DNA of 64,000 nt. Source: Lepas anatifera. Its lineage: Eukaryota; Arthropoda; Thecostraca; Lepadidae. Under the pieces are notes generated by a model. It worked only from the letters and a program-made list of their open reading frames with translations, did not search any database and had not been told where the DNA came from. The stretch covers positions 364,001-428,000 of the forward strand of contig JAOTON010000477.1 in NCBI GenBank assembly GCA_034440635.1, given 5' to 3'. This document shows positions 11,901 to 23,900 of the stretch, in pieces. Positions within the stretch are counted from its first letter, which is position 1, and each line of letters opens with the position of its first letter. The translations under genes were made by a program, and so were the position numbers.

Positions 11901-14900
11901 CATGACTGCATAAAATCATAGAATAGTACTAGAATATTCCAAGACCAGCATCGGTATCAACGTGAAAATTAAGCTTTTTATAAGCCCATGCAATCAAAAC
12001 AATATATGACGACATTGACTTCCTACCCCCACCAATCCTCCCTGTTATTGGGCACGAACAGTTGTTGGAAGTGTTCTTAATAAAACAAAATAAAAACAAA
12101 AGGAGAGATAGTACTTACTTTTTCCAACCGGGTGACACATCAGGCTGGGAAGAAGTTCACTGATTCGTTGGTGGCTAACATCTGGATCCGCAGTGATGAG
12201 CCGGTAGATTCAGATGCAGATGTAACCGGTCCCTCAATCGGTACACTTTCGTCAAACTTGGCTGGTTTCCTCTCGGTAGACTTTTTGGTTTTTGTAGTTT
12301 TGCGGCAGTTGTCACACAGATAATCACTGCTGGTAAGGCGGTGATCGTTGACGGCTTCGACCAATTCTGCCTTCGGCAATCGCACATTTTTCGAAATTTG
12401 CCTCTTGTGTCGACTATATGGGTCCAGCAGAAATTAAATGGCATTTGAGCTTTCTATATCACTAGCGTAGCCTAATACCGCACGCGCAATGCCCAAGTGT
12501 TTCAATCCAATCAGGGTTCCGACTGACGTCGCTCATGTTTTTCGTCCCAGGTGTCCGTCCTTCTCAGTATGGAAGGGGAGAGCCCTTCGGCGTTGTTTGC
12601 TCTGCGTGACCAGGCGCGCCAGACGTGAGGAATAGCACAATAACAATGTCCCCCTTCGCCTAGCACAAGAGCACCCAGACTGCGATGGCGTACTGCTGCC
12701 CTTAACACGCGGCTGGTCCAGGAACGTTTGACTTGGAAACCTTTCCAATAGTAGAGTTGCCGACGCCATATGCCTGGAAGTTGGTGCGTCAGTAAGCCCG
12801 AAAAATTATTGAAAGACAGAGCGTTAGCTAGTTGATTTTCCAGGTGTGCTTGTTTTTTTTCAAACGACTCCCTGTCAATGGGCAATTATGAGTTAATTAT
12901 ATCATTATTTGGTGTCTTTGTGGACTACTCTCACACCTTTGAGGTCGCCTGGACTCCCACCGTCTATACAAATACTGCTGTTCACTACCTTCCGGAAAGC
13001 CTTACCTAGGTGACCTGACATGACCTGACATCACAAAGGTCACAAAACAAGCCGCCAGTAGAAAGGCAGATAAGTTTTGTTTGCAAGGCTCTAGCCAATT
13101 GTATAGTGTGTTACGGCGAGAATGACTTTCTTTGCCACCTGGTGTCTGCTTTTGTAAGCTAGAAAAATATATGCAACTCGATACCCATTTTTTATTATTT
13201 CATTTAAAGAGTTTGAATGTATTTCAAATCGCTTTCAGACTAAAATACGAATTTCAAATAACTTTGGGTCAAGGTCATCGTTGAAAATTTTGCCAGAAAT
13301 TATGTAACCATTATTTTTGAAATTGGAAAATCCAAATAGCCAAGATGTTGTTTCACCTATTATAAACACAACAAAAAAGATTTATGAAAATCACTGCCAA
13401 AACGTTGAAACTTGAGCCGTTAAAAACACTTGCAACACCAACTTCGAAATTGCCTGGGGCCATATCTCCGAGATATTTTTGGGAATTTTTCGAGGGTTCC
13501 AATCAATTCGCGCCCTCGAAACCCCAGTGACCCGATTTGAAGGAAAACAAAATGGTCGGGTGTGATTCTGATTTTTGGTGTCTTATGGTGGATTCCCAGT
13601 TCTGTTGACCCGTAGGTCTGACTTTTTGAGGATCAATGCAGCACTTGGATATGCAGCCATCACAAACTGAATCTGTGATTCCAGATCTTCCAAATCGGCT
13701 TCAAGCTGGGTTGCAGTGTTGGCAGGATGACGATATGCTGATGCTAACACGCGGCGAACATGTTCTTACGTGCATAAGAGACCCCAAATAATCTCTAAAT
13801 TCGAGTTGACAGATGTCCTAGTTTTTGGTCTTGGTACTAATTCGAAATTAAGGTTGATCCATGCAATTGACGTTTATGGATGCATCCTCGTCACGTTATG
13901 TAAGCCAGGTGGGGTCCTCTGCCAAACTAGGTGTTGTTTTTTAAATTAGTGGAACAAGGATCATTAGTTACCATGGCAAACGAAGCCTTGCTTATATTCA
14001 TCACATCATCTTGGGTGGCTCGTACGTCTCCGCCTTTCTCTTTTTATGGGCAATATAGTTTGGGCTGAAGGGAGGCTGCACATAAAATATCCCAGTGCAG
14101 CGAGTCCTGTACACCAACTGCATGCCAAGGGCACTTCCTCGGTCACCTTGTGCGTAACTACAACGCACTGTGACGACACACGAGAGCCCCAATTCTAGTG
14201 CGTGCAATGCGTGCACCCATCAATCATCCACGATGCAGCCAGCGGACACGCCGGTGCAGCACATAGAGGCTCAAGGCTGCTGGGAAAAGGTCTGGTGAAG
14301 TCCTGACTCAGTGCCCAAACACTAATCCCCAGCCCCCTTTACTGTGACATCACACTGGCAATGAAATTTTCCTTTACACATAAGGTCCAATGTTAAAATT
14401 TATGAATATCAAACGTCTTACACGCGTGTAAGACGTTTGATCAGTTGGTTGGTAAATCACAGTTTGAGCAAAAGAGTAATACAAATCTGAGCGGCATAAG
14501 TAGTTTTTAAGAGGTATGACGCAGTATTGCCATTCTTAAATGGCGAATATTGTTTGTTCTCCGTATGAGCCGAAATTTTATGGAAGTTTATAGATTCGTT
14601 TTCTTCCGCTTTCTTTCGAAGCATATTCGGCTCACGCGGAAACAAACAGTATTTTAGTCAAACAACACGCGAAACTAATATTGAGAACGTATAACACGTT
14701 AATTCCCGCGATTGGGGCGTACATGGTTCTCACCAGCGCCGGCAGCAGTCTCACTTGAGTATGATGGAATATCTCGCGTGAGATCCGTAACGCTTTCGGA
14801 GACCATGCAGAAAGCTCCGAAAAGAAATTGGCCTCACCTGAGAATGGTCCCAGAATACGCATTCACGATATAGTTCTCGTGCGAGACGAAAATGTGTGAA

Positions 14901-17900
14901 GCTGAGAACCTTGTCGACCAGGAGAACTTTGCACGGACCACAGGTTCTCAGTCAAAGTGTGGTCTCTGTGAGAAGGGGTGGACCGGTCCATTGTCTCGAG
15001 AACCTTGAGTGGTCTCGACTGTCTCTGGTGCGAGAACAGCATGCCTTAGAGAGGGATTCAAATTATCTTTCATCATAATTTTACATTCACTATTCAGAAT
15101 CAGTCCGCTTAAAAGGACAATACTTCCATTTTGTATATCCTTCCAATTAATAAACAAACATCTGTGTCCGAAGTTAGCTCTCCAGCCTCCCTTATGACCA
15201 TGCCTTGGTTATTGCAGCCGTATCTTCTGTGATTTTGTGACCTCATGTGACCTTCAATAAAATTTTGACCTTAATCAACCTTTATTGACCACTATGCAGG
15301 CTTTGCCCTTTGAACCCTGCGCTTCAGCATTTGTTGCGGGGTTACGGTCGAATTATGGGGAATAAAAACAGTCCCGAGGCTAATTTTAGCACTGAAATTG
15401 AATCTAGCGTTCAAAAATGTTCCCCGATACTTAAAACTAAACATCTTGGGCATTTTTTGGTTTTAGCTTTTAGCAGCCTCTGACCTTTGACCCTTTCTCA
15501 CACGTTACCTGTAGGATTCAAGTAGGTGTTCAGTACATGAAAAGAGTGAACGCAGTTACATAAAATATTCCGAAAAGCTGTCATTATTATAAAGTAAGAT
15601 TTTGAAGCCTCGGCTACTTCTGACCAGTGTCCCAAGTGTAACGGTTCAAAGTCAGTTGGTACTGGTTGGTGTTAGTTTCGGTTTGTTCTAGTCGACCTTT
15701 ATCGCGTTTTGCTTTTTTGGTTCTCTTCTTCTCGGAGTACGGTGCCGTTTTCCCCTGTCTAGTGGTCTGTTTTACCAGCGTGGGCCAAACACTTTTCGGT
15801 TCACTAATCGGCGTTGTATTGGATCGAATTTAGAATGGATATTTAAATTCATACCCATGCTGTCTGTATGAAGAAAAAAACAGCACACACCAGGCAAAAC
15901 GTGCAAAGCCGAAGCGACGCCGATCCATTCTGTGCCTGAATCAAGGTTCTAAGTCATTGTCAGTCTTCAGTGGTCAAGAGACCACAGGAGATGCATCCGT
16001 GCGGGCAGTCGAGTCAGAAGTGTCCCTCCAGGGGTGGAGTTGGGTGGCTTTGTTCAGGCAAACAGATAATGGATCGATGACGGTCCAGCTATAGCATCGC
16101 CGTACACCAGTACGTACACGGTACTTGTTTCCTGGCATAGTACTTGTACCATTGTACCATGGCGTTCCGTGGCACGCCTGCCTGAAATGACCTAATCACA
16201 TACCCGTGGCAATAGGTTGTAAATCGCAATGGTAACTAATATCGACGTATGTATGCTGGCCGCGGCCCGCTGATATTGGACGTGACACACAATGACAGGA
16301 AAGCTATCTAAAAGAAAGAAACCTGAACAGGCGCAACACTGGCGAGCCGATTTGAAAGTCAAACAGAACTGCAGATATAAACCGGGGGGAGGAATCATTA
16401 CACAAGAGGCTGGTGCCTTCCCCGTGACCGATGACGTATCTTGGTCAGGAGCGGACGCAGGAGCGCCCTTGGGGGAGAGTTCAACTCGGGAGAAATAGTA
16501 AAATTACTGTTTTTTTTAAGAAAATCGACCATATCTTGCCATTTTCGGGGTCATGGCCCGTTGCCCGCTCCCCCCCACCTCTGCGTCCGCCAGTGATCTT
16601 TGTGCTGCGCCTTTCAGCCAAACAAAATTGATTTTCCGTTTGAACCTAGAAACAAGAACCTAGAAAACCAAGAAACCAGCATCATGTCGGAAACATAAGA
16701 CATATTTGTGAGATTGTTACCTAAAGAAATGAGAATAAGTACGTCCTTGCTCTCGGAGTTAGTTTCATTGCAAGCTGACACACTCGAAAAAAGTTATCAG
16801 ATTCAACCACTATATCACGAAAGCATTCATTTTAATTGGAAACAGATTCAAAAGATGGGGTATTGCTGTCTTTGACTACTAAAAAGAGGCTGTCGTATCG
16901 GGAAGGCTGGGAAAGTGGGAAGTTGGGAACCACTGGTCTAGAGATCGGGCGTATAATCGACTTCATGTCGTATGTTTCTAACTTCATTTTGCATGCTAAT
17001 ATTCTCCACTGCGCATATCGAATGGTTTGGATCCATCTCTGCATTTCACTCCGTTCAACTTTCACCTGCTCCTCCTTTCCCCACAGGCTGCCAATCGTGC
17101 AGGGACCCAGCTTTATCTACCTGCCGCCAATCTTAGCTATGATGAAGCTGCCACAGTGGCAGTGTCCGGACGGGCTGTCGCTGATGACGTCAGAGGAGCA
17201 GCGCGAGGTCTGGCTACTGCGCCTCAACGAGGTGCTGGGCACCCTGCTGGTGGCCTCAGTTATCCAGATGCTACTAGGTTTCACAGGTGAGTGCATGTGC
17301 GATGGATCACTTTTGTATAATATATACAATCATTTAGTTAACCCTACTTTTGTCAGGGGAGCCCATTCTACCTACCCCTCTTGTTTTTTTCGAGATATAT
17401 TCAAAACCTATCACACAAAGCGTTGGAAACTTTCTGACTTCTTTCTAAAACTAAATTGGGCAGACTCTCGGAAAATCTTCAGATAATATATTTACCAGGG
17501 AGGGAGTGTATGGAATCGGCATTTAAAGGGAATGTGGCACCTTGGTCGAATCCTGGAATTTAGTGAAATTGGGCGTACTCTTAGCCAAAAATAATGAAAC
17601 CACTCATGATTTCTCTGAAAAATGTACAATAATCTCAATATTTTGCTTTTAAACATACTCCCTAGAAAAAAAATAAATATCAGCCTGTGGATGATGTCAC
17701 GATCTGGCAACCACTACCATACTTGAAAAGCTTCAAGGGCTTCGATTGGCTGATGCTCCTCGTGACGTCAGCATATGTCGTCACACCAGCAGCTCACAAC
17801 AATGGCCGCCCGGCGACGGGGGCTGATGGGGGCTGGTGTCAGGTAGATTTTAGCTTTTTTCTACGGAAATATCGAGTTCCAAGACAAATGAAATATGAAG

Positions 17901-20900
17901 TACCGGGTTTTCCGAATTGCTTTACAACTTGGCTATCTCAGTTAAAATCACGTTGTGAAGGTGCCACATTCTCTTTAAGGAGGACCTATTCGCAAACCGA
18001 GTATTACCTGTACGGTGCGCTCTTGAGACAAAAAAACCGTCCGTAACAATATTAAGTGCAGTTAGAATGTTTGAATATTATGGATAAGATGTCAGGTGAT
18101 TGTTCACTTACACTTTCATCAAATCGTTTTTACAAAGGCGGTTCCAGCTACTCCAAATGAGTGGTTACCAATTTTTTGTTTATTTTATTTTTTTTTTATG
18201 GGTGTATGTTGGCCTGGGGGGGGATATGTGGGTTTAAATAGGGGGGGGAGGGGGCGCAATTGAATTGAATTGGACTTTACTCTTACCGAGTGAATAGACT
18301 GCTTACAGGACAGCCGTGAGGAAATAAAGTAGCCATACTCTGTATAGAAATGTTAAATGTTCACAGTCTATGTGTATTATAGGACAATAAAATGTTATAG
18401 GCGTGCTCAGTTATCATAGTTCGAGGGTTTCACGCATTTGCACGCAAACTTCGCACAACTTTTCATTGTGATGCCCTGCTTTTCTCCGAAACAATTTTCG
18501 GGCTTTGGTTGTGCAGTTCAAAGTTACCGGCAAATCACAATTGAAAATGGTTCAAGTCGCTTTAGCTCGTCAACAGTTCCTTGCGTGGGTTTATTCACAA
18601 CAAATTGAGCGATAACCTGCAAATTAGAGCCATAACATATATTCATGCATTCATACACAAATAGAAAATACAAGCTACAACAAAACGAGAGAACTGATAT
18701 GTAGAGGAGGATGGCGCAGGGGTTAAGGAGCGATGAGTGCGGAGGAGGGGGGGACGCGAACGAACGAGCATGGACGCGCACGCACGCGGGACTACGAGTT
18801 CGATATGAAGTCAACGAAGTCGACCGGTGCCAGAGGGCATTAAACACGGGCGAATTATGATTATAATAGATCTTCGAGGTCAATGCGTGCATGTTCAATT
18901 GTAGAGAGCTGCTAATTTGATGTCTCCTTGCCTTTGCTTAAGCAATTCTCAGAGGTCGATACATACATCGCAAGTCAGGTGTCAAGGCTGACTGTCATGC
19001 AGGGGCCGTCGGGCTGCTGCTGAAGGCCATATCACCGCTGGTGGTCGCTGTCAACATCCTGGCCATCGGCATCGGCTTCTTCGAGGTGCTGGGAGACATG
19101 GTCGACGACTTTTGGCCCATCTCAATAACGTGAGTCGCTGCGTCTGATTAAAAACCATACTTAGGTTGAAGATGTGTTCTCAATGTTACACTATGTCCGC
19201 ACATTTTGTCAAATATATGGCCGAGCAGCCTGACGTTCAGCATGAATTTGTTACCCAAAGTACACAATAGTTGTTGGGGAGACGGCGGCTGGCTGCATCA
19301 CAGGTTTGATGCATTGAGGGCTATAACTAGACAACCTTGCGGTAAACAGCAATGCAAACAGGCTCAGAAGCAGCGCGCTTATGTAAGACTTCTTTGAATG
19401 CAAGTAACCCGGGCGGAACTGGAGTTACGCAACAGGTGCTGGCTTAAGTGATCTATTTAGGTAAGAGTACAATTGCTGTCTCTAATTCAAAATGGTTCCC
19501 ACAGGGTCTGCCGCAGACTATTATTTACCTGATTGTATCAAGATGGAACAGGTGTTATCGGCTTTGGAATAGATGCAGAGATTAGCGCCAGTTGTAAAAC
19601 TCCTACGCTTCTTATTAGCTGTTATGGCACTTGTGTCGTCCACGGTTAAAGTAATAATTCTTGTTTAGGCAGGGTACATCACTGAATGTGGTTTCATTTG
19701 AATTCACATTCAAAATGTGGAAAATGAAAAAATTAACGAAACTTGATATATAATTCGTAGACAATTACCATGTTTTCCAGTGGCTTATGCTGGAGGAAAG
19801 GATGCATCTTAGAAAAGTAGCTGACTGCACCTTGTAACCATTCATGTTCATTTAGTGTGTACAGCCCCCTGCAATTGAATCTGAACACACTAGACTCGGC
19901 AGTTTTTGGCTAAATTCTGGACAACTGTTGCTCCCTCGGCCATGATGAAATATGCAGCATGTGTGTATTACCCTCGGCTTTACATATTGTCCCAAAAACT
20001 GGGTTCTAGCTTCTTAATTTGAAAATAAGTTGCAGAAAACATTTATTATGGCTGTCTCGTGGCAATCCAGTTTTTCGCCATTCAATTATAAACATGAGGC
20101 TGCTGAGTGTTAGTGGGTACGTAATCGATAGCTGGGAGCAAAACACACAAGCTGTATGTTGAATCACGACTCTGCAAGCCGTAGGTCGCTCACACTATAA
20201 CAACAACTCCTGAGCCTAGTGTGTACATATTCAATAGCAGGAGACTGTACATACATAACATTTGTTTCAGCATACATACATGTGCGATCGCCTAAGCCTA
20301 GAGCCGGTTTAACCTGCTCCGACTGCGGGGCATTATTGATAAGCTGCAGGGCTAGTTTTGCAGATCATTGCCATGTACCTGGATATGCCAGAAAACCACG
20401 TATACCACGTTGCAGGGAATCAGTGCTCATTCGCATGATAGTTTCTAATATTCTGTATCTGTTCAAAGATTTAAAGCTAATAAAAAGTAATTCAACTAGC
20501 CCCGGTCTCCCATACAGATGAACTGGCGAATTGCGTTCTAGTCCCTCCGAAAATCTGATGAATTTCGTATTATGGCTGAAACTTCTGAGTTATTGTATAT
20601 GTTTGAGTGGGCTCATTCGCAGCCTCGTGTCTTGTAGAACACTTTGTAATCACACAGAAGTGCTAAAAAAGAATTGCTGTACGGTGTACTTTTCTTTTTG
20701 TGGATATTTTGTTTGATTAAAAAATCTGGGCATCTCATCCCGATGGAGTTTATCGGCCCATTTCAAGTTCTGATAAGCCGTCTTAACGCTCCCCTCCCCA
20801 CAATCTGGAAGAAAAACAAACATGATTTTGTGCACATTCTGAAGTACTCTACCAGCCAATCATTAAAATTTGGGCGTCTATGGGCCAACAAAAGCTAATC

Positions 20901-23900
20901 GGGAGATCTTGCGTGTCACAGTGTTCTTTATACCTAGTGACTTGATCACCCTATTATGCATGCAAAGCCAATTATTATGTGTCATATACTTCTTACTTGA
21001 ACCCATGTCCAAAAAAACTGACTATAAAAGGTAGTTATCTCAACGATATATAGTTCAGGTTTGCAGCCCAGCTTGCATGCTATACAGTGCTTGCGACAAG
21101 CAAATTCACACTGCTTAAGTTCTCGCTCAGAGCGTGGGAATGGGTGGACCATGCCTGACCTTCCTTTCTTAATGTACAAAAATCCACAAGTTCAGCCAGA
21201 ATGCGGAGGAAATCGGAAACTTTGTTTTTGCATGTGGCCAGGGAGGGATTTCATTTTAGTGTCATAGTGTCATTGTCATTAGCTACGACCATTCAGCAGT
21301 GCTGGGATCGGCCTGAATGTGATCCGTGCCCGCTAACGTAGTAATTTGTCAGAGCCGCATGACGAAATCCTTGGAGCGAAGTGGATTGAGATTTCTCAAG
21401 AGGCTCTATTCTGGCCGCTTGGCGGTTCTGACAGCTCATTCCAGAGCTCTGCAATTGTGTAGGCTGATAGCCCTTTTACACCAGACGCCCAAACTAAGGC
21501 CCTCAAATCTAAATTCGAAATAGTTTTTGAGAAATTTTGGAACAAATGTGCCCCGTTGTCAGGGGTGTCAGCGGTGTCAAATGTCAAGGGTGCCCGGCTC
21601 ATGCCACTTTTGGATTTTTCTCATTTGTATTTCTTAAGCGACGAACTTGAAATTTTGCTCCTTTTGAATAAGCAACAGGGGCCACCTGAGACAAAAATTT
21701 CAAATTGATCCGACAATATCTATTACGCCGAAACAGAGCATTTCTGATACAAGCAAAACAGCTATTGAAATTTGACGGCTGATTTATAAGCTCGAAATGT
21801 CCGAAGGCACGCTGCAGTTAGTTCAAAGACAGCCACCTGAAGGCAGCTAGGTCAATTTTATTGTGCTTAGGCATAGTTCCCAGTGGAAAACGTAAAATTT
21901 CTAACCTAGTTTTTGTCATTCTACCAGAGGACTGCATTTTTGCTCATTTCATTTGAATCTTGATATCTCGCGATCTAAAGCGTCGTTGTGGCTTTTCATT
22001 TCAAATAATGAACGAACATTGCTTCTGCTTGATAATATTTGGAGATGGATATTGTGATATTGAAATTCGTTGTTTTATATGTATAAATATAATTTTAGTA
22101 GAAAACCTTTTATTTGTTGCTTTTCGGTTCTGAGCACATGCCACTCATAAGCTCAGAATTGGCATGACTGAATAGGAAAGTTAATTGCAGTCATTTCTCT
22201 CATTTACACTACCCACTTATCTCCAACGGCTTTCGAGTAATTCGTCCGAAAATGTAGTACAAGGTGCTAAATTTCTCGGACCATCTTTGATCTCACCATA
22301 GTTTCAAGTCCTCTTAATAAATGGAAGTGGATGTAATTTGGCATAAAGCTAGGTTAGGGTCTTGGGTCGCCGATACAAGTGATTTTAGGGCAATATAATG
22401 TTTTGTTCGTCTTCTGGAATCAGCTTTGTACCATGCCTTTTCTGTACGAACACAGCACCCGGCGCCACGATCACGGCATCGTTTTGATTGAGTGGTACCG
22501 GCCAGTGACCTCCTGACGGGTCACAGGTGTAGGGTTAGTGAGAGTCGGTACAGTGTGGCGCGGTGGTCTAGTGGGTAGAGGCCCTGTCTCGTGATCAGGG
22601 TTGCCTGTTTCGAATCCGGGGTTGAATGTGGGATATTTATTAAATATTTGAAAGAAAAAAATGATAACACTGACCTACAGGCTTACGAAGACACGCATTA
22701 AGAAGGAAATATGGTTTGCGTTCAGCACATTGTCATGCGGCTCTCCTGCGCCGGTGGGGCGTTAGCCCAGGTCGCAGACCGGGATTTGATGTTGGTCTCA
22801 CATCGTCAGCAAAACGGAGACAATTGATATTAATTTTGGCGGTAGGTCATTGCCAAACAGGGCAAATAGCAAAGATGATAAATATCCGCTTTTTAGGGTC
22901 CCTGAGCGTACAGGAATTTCAATCAGAATTGGTTTTTTATAATTTGCAATTACAGGCTGGTTTTGGTTAGCTAAGTGCTAAGAGTCAATGGAGAGTAATG
23001 TAAGGTTAACACTCTAGAACGTTACTCTGTGGGTATCACGTCAGCTTGAGTCCTCAGAAAGATAGATTCACATTTTTTCCAACGAGAGGCTAGATGTATA
23101 CCGCAGGACTTGAATAGAACAAAACCAGTAAATATGTATGACCCGCCTCCCAGAATTCTGGATGCAGAATGAAGTTGGTACACTTAGCTCATGTATTCGG
23201 GTACAGCCCTTTGTCAGCATCCCCATAATGTTGTAGCTGAAAACGTGAATTATTGGTCACAGTGTGAGCAAGACCTCAAACAGCAGAACCTTAAATTCGA
23301 ATTTTGTCATCAAAAACTTGTTTTCGAGGTATTCCTCACAATGTTCTCTTATCAGCTTATAATGATGCTCCTCGGCTCCGCACTGCAAAATCTATGAACT
23401 CTTGATGCAAAACCATGTTGAATTGGGGATGAACATGAACTAGGTGGGCGTTACACACACAGTGTTCCAGTACTTTGCCGAACAGCAGATTGAACAATAT
23501 CGACCAATGATTTGAAATCAATTTACGTGATCATTTTATGTGTAGAAGAAGGATGTTAGTCGCCGCTCACATGCTCTGGAACACAGATTTTGACACAGAC
23601 TTTATGAAGAGAATGAAAAGCGGACAAACAATTGCTTTCTTCGCTCCGGGATTATGAGGGGGCGACGCCTTTTGAGGGCATCGCAGCACCGAAGGCTGCT
23701 TTTCGATGTGAAACGATTGTCACATTGTCAGTTCGGCAAGCTTTGTATCTCTCTCCGCTTGCCCCTGTTCCTACACCTAGGTCCACAGACATCAGGAGCG
23801 GCGAGTTTATCAGCAAATGTCCCATTACGAAGCTTGGTGTCTCTGGTCAAGTCAGCTTTGTTGTCTAAAAGCACAGATAGTTGGCCTTGAGAGCCTTTGA

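Larger units (their letters stand above)
8744..13610 (-). mobile_element. Decayed DNA transposon with ~600-bp terminal inverted repeats
   Basis: Left arm 8744-9372 and right arm 12985-13610 are inverted copies of each other. Both outer tips read TCCACCATAAGAC, and both inner ends carry AAGCCTTACCTAGG-like and GACATGACCTGACAT-like sequence. Between them, on the minus strand, lies a broken multi-exon transposon-type gene (9565-12445). A third solo arm is at 524-1090. A target-site duplication was not identified. The superfamily was not assigned. Confidence 0.65.
7153..17086 (+). other. SLC23-like intron 2, transposon-filled
   Basis: At 9.9 kb this is the longest intron. It contains a MITE (8150-8434), a 4.9-kb transposon with long inverted arms (8744-13610), and a short hAT MITE (16446-16595). 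The stretches 7160-8150 and 13640-16440 show no supported gene. Confidence 0.8.

Noticed and set aside
22553..22626. A functional tRNA gene with CGT anticodon
   Set aside because: The acceptor stem does not pair, the T stem is imperfect and a SINE-like context is more likely.
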